A DNA stretch of 64,000 nucleotides from Bretschneidera sinensis. Its lineage: Eukaryota > Streptophyta > Magnoliopsida > Brassicales > Akaniaceae. The stretch covers positions 140,943,328 to 141,007,327 of the forward strand of contig CM043700.1 of NCBI GenBank assembly GCA_023935145.1, written 5' to 3'. The notes beneath the pieces were generated by a model that saw nothing but the letters and a program-made list of their open reading frames with translations, made no database searches and was not told the origin of the DNA. The translations under genes were made by a program, and so were the position numbers. Positions 12,402 through 23,600 of the stretch are shown piece by piece (the first letter of the stretch is position 1; every line of letters begins with the position of its first letter).

Positions 12402-13009
12402 CGGACTGACAGGTGCCGTTTGCTAGAAAAGTCTTAAATGATGACGTGGAGAGTTGAATTATCCAAAGATAATTCAGCGAAATAAAATAAAAAAATAAAA
12501 GAAAAAGAAATTGAGGGTACAGCTAGCACCTCAATTATTAATGTAAATATACATAAGTAGTGGTGCAAAAAGCAGCTATTATTATTATTATTAAGTTATG
12601 TTTTGTTAGACTATTTTTTCGCATTTTTTCGCATTTTTTAATTAATTAGTTTATTAAATATTTTAAAAATATTGTTTTAACACCCACTTAAAATATTACT
12701 TAAACAAGTTGAAGTCTTTGTTTTCTTGTTACATTTTGTACAAAGATAAATATATTTTTACTTAAGATAAATTTACTTTCAAAGTAAATTCTTTGTAAAA
12801 ACAAACTACAGATACAAATTGTTTTTTTTAATATTTATAAATACCATAAAAATAAATTAATCGATAATGAAAAAAAATGACCACCTTTATTAAACTTCAA
12901 AACATAATATTAAAAATAATAAAATAAAAATAATATTTAAAAATTTATTAAAAAACACTTAAACCAATAAATTTATTAAATTAACCATCAAATCTCAAAC
13001 ATGCCAAAA
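12402..13009. other. ERF5-like 3' flank and AT-rich DNA
   Basis: This should hold the 3' UTR and poly(A) signal of the preceding gene (AATAAAATAA near 12480). The rest is AT-rich with nothing else visible. Confidence 0.5.
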
Positions 13010-13135
13010 AGTACAATCACTCTGACCCTTAAAGAAGGAATGACAACTTGTAGCAGTGGCATTTTTGCTAAAAGGTACGATCACTCTCACCCTTAAAAAT
13101 GAATGACAACTTGTAGCAGTGGCATTTTTGCTATG
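13010..13135. repeat. Two-copy tandem duplication, ~63-bp unit
   Basis: Two adjacent units (about 13010-13073 and 13074-13135) both contain ACCCTTAAA and ATGACAACTTGTAGCAGTGG followed by CATTTTTGCTA. They differ by a few bases. A minus-strand ORF across them shows the same duplicated peptide and is best read as an artefact. Confidence 0.85.
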
Positions 13136-14209
13136 AAAGAAAGGGAAGGTTGACAATGAGATTCCACTAATTGACATATGCGGATATATATATGTGCAGA
13201 CAAAGATGTATGACACTGATTCATGGGTTGTCACCCAAATTATGAGGAGAGGTGAAGATCACTTGGATGAGAATGCCATGAATATATTAGAAAAAAAAAT
13301 GTATAATCAAGATAAAGTTTAAAAACAACATAAAAAGACTGAATATGGCTCATTAAATTTTTATCTCAAATCAAAAGTATTTGGTAATTTGAAATGTTAA
13401 TTAAAATCAATTCATCATGTCAACGTAAAAATATTTTATAAATAAAGAGAATTATATGTTGATAGTGAAAATAACAAAGGGTAGTAATTAAATTTATGAT
13501 TTACAGTTGTAAATAAAAAATTTATTTCTCTAAACCATTATTACTACTGTAATACAAATTAATCTTTAATGCATGATCAATTAAATATTTTTAAGTTAGT
13601 ATTGATGGTAAAATTCACTTTTCAACATTATTTTTTGAAAAATTAAAATATTATAACAGATGTCAATCAACTGTAATAAAATTAATGTAGTTAATTTTGT
13701 AATACGCTGATTTACAAATTTATTTAAATTATAAGTGATTTTATTAAATATTTTATTAAAATGACTCCAAATCTATAATATGATAAAATCAGTATATTAC
13801 CCCGATATTATAACGGAAGTAAATCAATTGCGGAATAATTACTCTTGTAATATACTATTTTGATTTTTTTTTTTCGATAACACTCGTTTAATGCGAGAGT
13901 GGGGGTGTAACTTGAACAAATTAGTCCGACTCAACCAAAGACTTTGGAAAAACTAGTGTTACCGTACTGAGTTAAAATTCTGGGACCCCTAACAGTTGGA
14001 ACAGCTTCTGATAGCTTGCACCTAGTCTTTCTGCATTTAATTATGATGAGACTTACATCGAAAATGGTAGAAAAAAAATTTAATAGGTTGTTGCATGTGG
14101 AGCCCCTCACAGCAAGCTGCTTGCCCCATCTCTGTATCCTAACCACTTGCATCCCTTGCTCGGCTCCTTCTTTTCGTTATTGCCTACCAACAACTTGCTA
14201 AATATAGAG
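13136..14209. other. Intergenic DNA
   Basis: No convincing gene. The part up to about 13880 is AT-rich. The part after 13890 is more GC-balanced and has overlapping chance ORFs on both strands with no family resemblance; it runs into the tandem array. Confidence 0.45.
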
Positions 14210-15560
14210 CGGAGAATACAACAAAACCTTGACGGCTTCTCAGCCAAGAGCAGTGGCTGGGACCACATACGTCTACTTAGGGCTTCTGTGTCACAGCTTG
14301 CGTTCTACATTTTGTTATTATATTCGATTTTCAAAAAGTTGTAACTCAAACTTGAAGAAAATGTTAGCATTTGAATTTCGAGGGATTAGATGTGCTTTGG
14401 TGATATACAAATTTATGATCTTTATTCCTCCACTAATTATAGTGCACAACACAACAAAACTTTGACAGTTTTCTCAATTTTATCATTATCACAGCTTGAA
14501 GATTTGAGATTCGATGTAAATTTTTAATTTTGCCATCAAAATACGTCACATCAATGAATTTTTTGTATTTTCTATTTCCGCCTGTGTATTACTACTCAAT
14601 ATTCGAAAAATTACTATTCAAATTTTGGAAAATTATCATTCAAACTTCGAGAGATCGTATGCACCTCGATGGTTTACAAGCTTGAGCTTCCTCAATCTTT
14701 ATTCCTCAACTAATTATAGTGTGCAACACAACAAAACTCTGACAGCTTTTTCAATTTTATCATTACCACTACTTGAAAAGTGGTGACTCGATGTAAAATT
14801 TTAATTTCGCTATCAAGACGCGTCACACCAATGAATTTTTTTTATTTTCTATTTCCGTCCTTATGCATTACTACTCAATATTCAAAAATTACTATTCAAG
14901 TTTTGGAAAAATTATCATTCAAACTTCGAGAGATCGTATGTATCTCAATAATTTACAAGCTTGAAGTTCCTCGATCTTTATTTCTCAGCTAATTATAAGG
15001 TGGAACACACCAAATTAAACTTTGGAGGCTTTCTCAATTTTATCATTACCACAACTTGAAAAGTTGAGGCTCAATGTAAAGTTTCAGTTCTGCCAATCAG
15101 AATGCGTCATATCATTGAATTTTTTTGTGTTTTCTATTTTTGCTTTTGTGCATTACTACTTAATCTTCGAAAAGTTACGGATCAAGTTTTGAAAAAAATA
15201 CCATCCAAACTTTGGAAGATTGTATGTACATGGATGGTGTACAAATATGTGTTTCTCCCATATTTATTTTGCCTTTACCACAACTTAAAGAGTGAAGATT
15301 CAATGTAAAATAATCAGAACGCGTCACGTACAACAATGAAACATTTGTATTTTCTATTTCTGCTCTTATGGAGTACTACTCAATCTTTGAAAAGTATTAT
15401 TCAAGTTTTAAAAATTACTAATCAAACTTAAAAAGATCATACGTATGTCAATGATGTACAAGTTTGTGATTCTCCGTTATTTATTTCTCAACTAATTACC
15501 GTGAAGAACACAACAAAACTTTAGAGACCACATTAATTACACACTCTTAACACTAACTTG
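14210..15560. repeat. Tandem array, ~280-bp unit, about five diverged copies
   Basis: The same succession of blocks recurs: TTTATT(C/T)CTC-A-CTAATTA, CAATTTTATCATTA-CAC, ACTTGAA, CGATGTAAA, CG(T/C)CAC-TCA-TGAA, TTTTCTATTT, then AAACTT-GAGAGATCGTATG. The landmark TTTATT(C/T)CTC starts near 14421, 14698, 14977, 15263 (part missing) and 15479, so the period is about 277-286 bp with one shortened unit. Copies are clearly diverged. The array ends ~270 bp before the ERF105-like start codon, so it lies in the gene's upstream region. Confidence 0.85.
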
Positions 15561-15757
15561 AAGAGTGTGTCATTAATTGGAAATGGATAAGATCTCAATC
15601 CCAGCTCATAACCTGGTTGAAACCGTGTGCAAGAAAAAGAAAAGAAAAATAGACTAGAGAGCAACCACAAATAAATTCAGGTGAACCAGGCTTCTTATTT
15701 TAACTCTTTTAGCAACTGATATTTAAAAAAAAAATAAAAAAAAAATCTACTCATTCC

Positions 15758-15764
15758 TTTATAA
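15758..15764 (+). promoter_or_regulatory. TATA box of the ERF105-like gene
   Basis: TTTATAAAC followed by a C-rich and pyrimidine-rich leader lies ~70 bp upstream of the start codon. This is the expected spacing for a short 5' UTR. Confidence 0.55.
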
Positions 15765-15829
15765 ACTCCCCCCTTTTTTCACTCCGACATTCAAATATCT
15801 GCCTTCGAAAAGTCTTGACTCTAAAAAAA

Positions 15830-16537
15830 ATGGCAACATTAGAGGAATCCTCAATCATAGAACTAATTCGCCAGCATTTACTAGAAGACTTCACCTCTAC
15901 AGATGCTTTTATAACAAACCTCGATTTCTTTGAGGCTTTCTCTGTTTCCTGTCTCCAATCTTTCGAATTCGATAACCCACTACCCAAACAAGAAACAAAC
16001 TCTCCCATTTCTGACCCGGACTCTGATACCCAAGAAAGTTTCAATATGGAAGCAAAAGCTGAACTTACCGACTTGCCATCTCCAAAGGAGGTCACTTCCG
16101 GGTCGTCAAGTACGTCCAGCCCACCCCACCAGGTTTCGAGCCAGATGGTGTCAGCTTCTGAACAGTGGAGGCACTATAGAGGTGTCCGGAGAAGGCCATG
16201 GGGTAAGTTTGCTGCGGAGATCCGGGATCCGACCAGGAAAGGGAGTCGGATCTGGTTGGGAACTTATGACCGTGATGTTGATGCTGCAAAAGCTTATGAC
16301 TCTGCTGCATTCAAATTTAGGGGTCGCAAAGCAATACTGAATTTTCCATTGGAGGCTGGAAAATTAATACCGCCGGCGAACACTGGCCGGAAAAGGAGGA
16401 GAGAGAATAGAATGGAGCCTAATAATGACTTGTCACCGGAAGAAAGTTTGGGAGAGGAGGAGGAGGCTCTGTTCCATGAGGATCAACCGTCACCGTCATC
16501 TCGAAATCCGGCTTATTTCAATCAATCGAGCAAATGA
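15830..16537 (+). CDS. Ethylene-responsive transcription factor, ERF105/ERF5-like (group IX)
   Basis: This is an intronless ORF of 235 aa. The start is the ATG at 15830 (AAAAATGGC, good context). In-frame sequence extends five codons further upstream to 15815, but without an ATG. The N-terminal motif [20 protein letters not shown] (about 6-25) matches the leader motif of the ERF5-like gene 3.4 kb upstream. The AP2/ERF domain is at about 115-173 ([20 protein letters not shown] to [11 protein letters not shown]), again with Ala14/Asp19. A basic KRRRENR cluster near 188-194 may be a nuclear signal. Unlike the ERF5-like protein it lacks the C-terminal PLSP-FGY motif and ends soon after an acidic stretch (EEEEA), so MAPK control through that site is not expected. 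The product is likely a GCC-box regulator of stress genes. It shares subgroup and orientation with the ERF5-like gene, so it is probably a tandem paralogue. Confidence 0.94.
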   Translation: MATLEESSIIELIRQHLLEDFTSTDAFITNLDFFEAFSVSCLQSFEFDNPLPKQETNSPISDPDSDTQESFNMEAKAELTDLPSPKEVTSGSSSTSSPPHQVSSQMVSASEQWRHYRGVRRRPWGKFAAEIRDPTRKGSRIWLGTYDRDVDAAKAYDSAAFKFRGRKAILNFPLEAGKLIPPANTGRKRRRENRMEPNNDLSPEESLGEEEEALFHEDQPSPSSRNPAYFNQSSK

Positions 16538-17734
16538 TCCTACCAAAATTGGAGGCACTATCAAATGTAAATTGCAAGACTATTGTAAATATGTTGTACT
16601 TGTGGATTTGTATTTCGGTTTATGGCAATTTAAAATATTTTGTCATCGTCAAATGCTCGAATATGATTTGAAATCTTTCTCTCTGCAAATTTTCCTCCCA
16701 AATCTTTCTCCGACCATCGGATTATCAAATTATGTTTTGATCACTTTGGACAATAAGTTGTAAGACAAATTTATCCTGAATGACTTGTTTACTCTTCCAG
16801 AAACAGACTCGAGGGGAAAACTACTACGATTCTTCCCAAAACCTTGACAGTTTTCATTATTAAGGAAGTTATAAAAAATTAATCAAATCTTCATGGAAAT
16901 CAAAAGATTTGTACACAGTGAATTTTTTCCTTAACAGTTAACACTTATCATGAGTCAGTTTGCATTATCTTTTCTAACTTTTGGAACTCAAAGTCAAAAT
17001 CTAATTTTTCTAAATAAAAAAAAAATCTAGATTTTTTTTAATACTTTTTACTTAGAAAACGATAGATAAAACTTTTAAGCTCAACTTTTGTGTTCCAATT
17101 ATCAAGTGCATGAATGGTAGATTAGAAATCTAAGAAAAAGACAAGAAAAGAAATTGATCATTCCTTTACGTTACAAATTCTTGTTTAGACTGAGCCATAA
17201 AATTATTCTTGCTCAGATAGAGCCATAAAATTATTTTAGACTAGAGGTACTTTTCATTGTTAGAGAAAAGTCAATTTTTTTTTTTATATTTTTCTCTTGG
17301 TGAAAAATACCTCTTATTTAAAAATATATAGATAATATTGATTAATAATGGAATATGAACAATCATCATTGATAGGCCGTTCACCTGCATGATAAATTTT
17401 ACCTAATAATTTCTCCCGATCAAACGAGCTGAACTTCTCCATGCATAGCCTATTTGGGTCAATGGTGTTTGGGAGTTTGGAGCAAAAGGGAGGAGGTTTT
17501 CAAAGAGGGGGGAAAAGATAAAAAGATAAGGGATTGTCATTTTTTTTGTTTGAATGTTAAAAAATATAATAAGAAAATAAAAATAAAATAAACTAATAAG
17601 TTTCAGTTTACTCATTTTCATTCCTCTAAAATTCGAAAGGTGGAGGAATTTGAAAGCCATGAAAGACCGAGGCTTCAAAGAGATGAGAGAAGATTAAATC
17701 TCCTCTGATCCCTTTCTCTTTTCTCTTATAAAAA
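16538..17734. other. ERF105-like 3' flank and intergenic DNA
   Basis: The first few hundred bases hold the 3' UTR. Beyond that I see only AT-rich DNA and chance ORFs on both strands. Confidence 0.5.
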
Positions 17735-18060
17735 TAAAGTTTAATTATAAAAAATATTTTGTAATTAATTATATTTTTAAAAAATATCTCAAAATTTTTT
17801 TTTTGATAAAAAATAGTTTGTGGTTGATTTTGTTTTTAAAAATTACTTAAAAAAAAATTTTGTAAGAAAAAATACTTTGTAATTGACTAAAAGAAACATA
17901 TGACAAAATATCATTGACTAATAGAAACATAATACAAAAAAATTTTAAAATATTTTTTGAAAATAGAGTAAGCCATAAAGTATTTTTTGTCAAAAAAACT
18001 CGAAATATTTTTTAAAAATACAATAAAAAACAATATACTTTTTATAATAAAACCTTAAAA
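17735..18060. mobile_element. Foldback element, ~325 bp
   Basis: The left arm (about 17735-17835: ATAAAGTTTAATTATAAAAA, then TTTTTAAAAAATATCTC, then GATAAAAAATAGTTTGTGG) pairs with the right arm (about 17960-18060), which carries the reverse complements (TTTTTATAATAAAACCTT, GAAATATTTTTTAAAAA, CATAAAGTATTTTTTGTC). The arms are ~100 bp and AT-rich with mismatches. Non-coding; MITE-like. Confidence 0.55.
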
Positions 18061-20625
18061 ACAAACTCCAATCATAATTATAATATCCAATCCCTTTCCC
18101 TCCAATACCTTCCTTCACAACCACATTGTAAGCTTGTGAGGTTAGCTACTACAGTGGAGCCAAAAAGTTATGCTCAATCATGAAATGATCGTACCCATAG
18201 GGAAAGCGAAAGAGAATTGATGAACAAGTTGCAGGAGGGGACCCTTATTGAATCTAGTTGCAAAGGCATCTCTCCAAATACCGTACATGACCATATACAT
18301 TGTTTCCCAGCACACGCTGGTACATACCAGTTGTAAAAGATAAGAACAGAACGCAAGTTGCAACCTTATGAGAAAGACGAAAGATATTATGTCTTTTTTA
18401 TCGTCATCAATTTTCATTCAGATGATGTCATAATTAATTGTCAGTTGTCGGATTTGTTAGTGCGCAAGTGGGCAAGCAGAGTATTAATGTAGTGCTCTCG
18501 GTACATGATTGACGATCTTTCCATTAAGATTTTGCCATATTATCCACAGGAATCAAGTCCCTATCTGATCTCACGGTTTTGATTTCCAGCTCACATAGGG
18601 TCTACTCTATACTAAAAATACTACTCCATTCTTACGTATGCATTGCATAAATATTCTAATTTAAACAAAAAAAAAGGTAAACATTCAAGATAACTCTTAA
18701 CGGAATAACAACCCCAATACCTAAAGGATAAAGATTAACCAACATCGAGAATAGGTACATCTCACACCTAACAGTATACACGTGCAAAATGGTTTTTTTA
18801 GTCTCTCCACGTTATTAGTGAAATTCGTTCACATTACTAATGAAATTTAAGGAATTGCCAGTGGATTTTCAAAATAAAAAGTAAAAACCTGATGCATTTC
18901 TACCACTGCTCTCAAAGGATAATAATTAATCGTAGTACTAAATACCTGTTTAAAAGAATTTATGAAATAATTTCTGTTTTTTATAAACAAAAGTTAAATC
19001 AATTATACTTAAAAAAAAACATTTCTAAAAAAATCAATAGCTGATTTTATTTTAAGAAATTGAATGTGTCAAAACAACTGTTTTACCGATACAAAACAAT
19101 TTTTAACTTTACAACTGTTTTATCAAACTTTGTTTCAAAAACCATTTGACTAGAAAGTATGAAACTGCAACTAGGCTAAACGATACTTTAACGAGTCCAA
19201 GTGAGCAAGCATAAATTGTATCACAACATGTCAACAATATAAACCGGCGAAAGCACACTCTAGTAGTCTACCCTTGATTGGAATACAAATAGAGTTGCCC
19301 AGAAAGTACCAACTCCAGAGTGAAGTCTCTTGTATTATATATCAAAGTATTTTTGAACCGCTAACTAACGATGACTCGCAACACAATGAGGTATTTTCCC
19401 TCGTAACTTTAAGATCTATCATAACAAAATAATGAAATGGTAACTAAATTTATTCTGCTCTTATTAAGCTTTTCTATCCAGATCTAATCACATAACCATG
19501 ATCGTTTTATGACCCACTGATACATTTATCAAAGAAAATAGCTATGTTGCTCGGACTCGACTAGGTGTCCAGTGTCTATGAGTTTTTTCGAGTGTTATAC
19601 TCTGTTATTTTTTGTTAGGTTTTGTTAGTTTTCCTTTGATTTGGAGTGTCGAATGGAAGAGTCCATATTTAAAGTGTTGTATCCGACACAGATACGACAT
19701 GATAAAATAAAGAGTTGAAATAACCATGAAAGATAGATGCAAATACTTGCTATACTAACTAAGGAGTGTTGTTTACGTTCAATCATAACAAAAGATAGAT
19801 AATACATTGGCATTTTTACTATTTTATATATCCATGTAAGGTCAACATGGACAGTTGGTAAGAACATTTCACTAAATGGACAGGACTTTGAGGCATGTGT
19901 GTGGTTTTAACAATAAAAAAAAGTTATACATTTTGCTTACTACCTAAGAAGTTCTTCGTTTCTTTACTTTGCAAACTTATACCAAGGGGCGAAAAAAGTA
20001 CATAACTATCTTCATGAGGGGCCCAAAATTCAAATTCACAAAGAAAATTCTCAATGCCCAAAGATCCAGAGAGTTCACTTGCAGAGAAAAAATAGGCATG
20101 CTAGTAAGTTTACATAAGTTCAATCAGTTGGTTGACGTATTTAGACTGCAACATTTAAAGTTCTGGCTGGGCTGTACTCTGTAGTCACCAGTTTAGAACG
20201 TATCTTCAAGCAGCACATTTCATATTGAATCAACTGGCTAACTAGTTTAATGAATGCTGCATAGGTTCACTTTTTAATTTTGTGGGGGAAGGTGGGGAGC
20301 CGAAAACATAAAATTCAACATAAATGGAGACAATATATTCAGTTTTAGTGGTAAACTACATTGATAGTCTTTGACACTCAAAAACTTTCTAGCCGGATGT
20401 TTATGACAGCAAATTCTTGCAATACACAATGCAATTTGTAGTCAATAAATTGATATTTATGATAAAAGCTGACATATATTGTATATCTACTTGATAAGAA
20501 GCGATGTAACACCTATTTGCCATATTGACCTCTTCAGAATTGCAAAAGTGAAGAGTTTTGGGCATAATCACAAGAAACAAGGAATGGTGCTGCACTGACC
20601 TGTTTGGACTTAAGCTCCATAAAAT
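18061..20625. other. Intergenic DNA and PFK 3' flank
   Basis: No gene recognised. The right end, up to 20625, should contain the 3' UTR and poly(A) site of the minus-strand phosphofructokinase gene. Confidence 0.5.
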
Positions 20626-23600
20626 TTAAATAGTACTAGAAGATATCTTTGTGTTGTCAATCATGTCAACTGTCTCTCTATCAACTCTTTCTTGCACCCC
20701 TTCATCACAATTCAGGAAACTAGGTTGATTAGTCGATGCAAGAAGTCTAGCCCACATCCTATCTGTCAACTTCACAGTGTTTGTTGCCTCAGTCACACGC
20801 TGCAGCAAGGCACCATGCCATTCAAAATTAAACATAAACTGAAATATATAGTGCAGAACAAGAGCATAATACATGTGCAATGCACAGTTGAGTAACATGG
20901 CACACTGCACAACTTTCCTCCCCGTTTTAGCCGTATTCTCAGGGAGGAAAAACTTTAATACATTTAGAAGTGCAAATGGGCAAGCCAGCGGCCAGCTTCC
21001 ATATTCCGGCACCAGGGAAAAGATACAGTAATTTATAATTCAAACTGCAGTATATGACCGACAACATATCGGAAGGGTGCTATTTTCTATTTATAATCAA
21101 CTACATATATTACAGGACACCTTCATGAGCATGAGTAGTTCTCAAACTGTATCTCAAACCCAGACTAATTCCTTAATTCAAGAAAAAAATTCCACAGTTA
21201 AATTGTCAGGGGTAACAGCAGTGTAAGAGGATTGCAGATTATGCAGCATCATTGATGAACTATGTTAATGGATATATAGCAGTATTGAATGAGGACAATG
21301 CTAAGGACACTCATGGGGATCTTGCACCTACTCATCCAGCCTTCCACACATGACAACAGCGGGCACACCATGTATAGGGCACACAGAGAATCCATCCAAC
21401 GGGCCCACGTACAACTGACCAATGGCAAGGTGATCCTCAGAGCCATCAGAGGACAGCAAATTTTGCCCGCATGACTATGTTCCATCACCCACCCAATAAA
21501 GGAAAAATGGAGAAAAAGAAACAGAATCTATAGTTATCTGGACACTAAACATGTAAATTCCATCTTAAATACAGGCATCATTGCTGAAGCAACACATCTT
21601 AGCTATCTTATACTGCTTTTCAGGTCTTTACTCTCCAATAACTAAACGACTTTAGCAGAAAACAATTACTTCAAGTGGTCAAACCAATTTTACAATTGCT
21701 TACAGATATTTGGTTTCATATTTAAGCATAAAAAGAGTGATTTGTCCTAATCAAGTATTTACAACTTTCCAAATGTATAAATGTCATCGGAGCTCATCAT
21801 TAACTCTAAAGTAAAGCTAAATCAATATTTTATATTCATGAAAGTCCTAATACTCGAAGACAGAGTGAGGAAAGAAGGAGCTTACAGCTATTGGAATATA
21901 AGCATGTTTGCTGTTCACAGGTCCAACTGTGAAACCTGTGTATCCAGCCATTGCCCCATGAACAGCACTGTGAGCAAGAAGAGTGCAGTAGATGTTGTCT
22001 GATGCATTACTTGGAATAGCTCGTATCATATATGTTGGATCTGCCGAAACAAATATGCAAATAAAATCTAAATACAGAGATCTAAGCACAGGACAAAAAA
22101 AAAAAAAAGAATTGATAAAATCTTGATTGCTTGACAAATGTAAATCAACTTTCAGACAACTCAACCTTTTCTTTTCTTTAATAGCAACAGACTTATCGAA
22201 ATAACCGAGTTATCAGATTGTTTTTGGAACTTTCACGCAACATAATTAATAAGGCTTGTAAAAGCAGATTAAAATTACATTAAAACATTTTATTTAAGTA
22301 GCTAGAGAATTTCAGTTCAGTGACTTATAGGATTACTTCCAGGGTGGTAAAAATCAACATTATTAACAACAGCAAAAGCATGAACTGTGAGCCACTATGG
22401 ACTCTGCTGAGTTTCCTAATTAAGAAAATAATATTCAAACGGCCAATATGTTCTGACTTTGCCCAAATTATCCACAAAACAGAATCCTCAATCTGGTTAA
22501 CCATATTTTCCTGACATGTCTTAGTTATCACTAAATTGATATATATTTAATGTTTCAACTGCAATAAAGCATAGATACAAGAATCTGGAAGGTACCTATA
22601 TATTTCATATTTATTGCCATCTTGTGAACCTTTGTAAAATGATCCTGTGACATGAAGCATATAGAATATATAAACTAAATGATAATAATAGAAAACAGCT
22701 AAGTATAAAGGAAAATCAATCACCAGTTTCATATAAAATGAGAAATATCTCGGAGTCAAACACTAATAAGAAAGGTTCCACTCTAAGGTATGCAAACAAA
22801 GTCATTCCAATTGTAAGTTTGTAACAAAAACAAGCATACACATACAAGACTGTTGAAAGATATATCTCATTTTTAGTGAAATTGAAATTATGAGATAAGA
22901 ATTTCTCATTCCACCTTAATCTTTTGAGATAACCATAGACCAACATCAAGGAGTAGCCTGTTTCCTGATGCATCTTTCTCGTCAACTTCCTGCATGCTTT
23001 GAGCAACATATTCCTGACCCGCTCCTTCGGCTACCACAATAACCATATGCCCATTCTCTTTAAGCCGTTGTTCAATGAATTCAAAAAGGCCACCCTGGCC
23101 TTCTAGATAGAATGGAGACTCGGGAATCAAGCAACAATCCTGTTACATCTCAAAGAATATTAACAGATATTGGAGTTGTAATTATTAGAAATACGAGCAA
23201 CGCGATTATACAGTCTCTCAGTTGGATAAGTAAAGAATATATTAAAAATATATTGAAATGGGAATAAACCAGTATAAATTTTGAATTCAGAAAAAAAAAA
23301 TGTCAAATGGTCACCAGGAAATTAAACCCATAGAGCCCTTCACTACAGAGAAGCCAAATAAAGACTGGCTTAAACTAATATCAGTAATCAGCTTATTTAG
23401 AAAAGAAAATATACTGTCTCTCAGTTGGATAAGTAAAGAAGCTGTCTATTAAAAATATATTGAAATGGGAATAAACCGGTGTATAAATTTTGAATTCAGA
23501 AAAAAATGTCAAATGGTCACCAGGAAAATAAACCCATAGAGCCCTTCACTACAGAAAAGCCCAATAAAGACTGGCTTAAACTAGTATCAGTGATCAGCTT

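Noticed and set aside
12995..13234. Minus-strand ORF with a repeated KNATATSCHSF peptide
   Set aside because: The peptide repeat is the translation of a DNA-level tandem duplication; no other coding sign.
14016..15308. Several overlapping ORFs in the 14-15.3 kb region
   Set aside because: They recur with the ~280-bp tandem unit and differ in frame and length from copy to copy, so they are repeat artefacts.
14210..15560. Possible CRISPR-like array
   Set aside because: Head-to-tail diverged 280-bp units without short repeats and unique spacers, in a plant nuclear genome.
15815..15829. Extension of the ERF105-like gene to 15815
   Set aside because: The codon at 15815 is TTG, not ATG; the ATG at 15830 has good context and matches the family N terminus.
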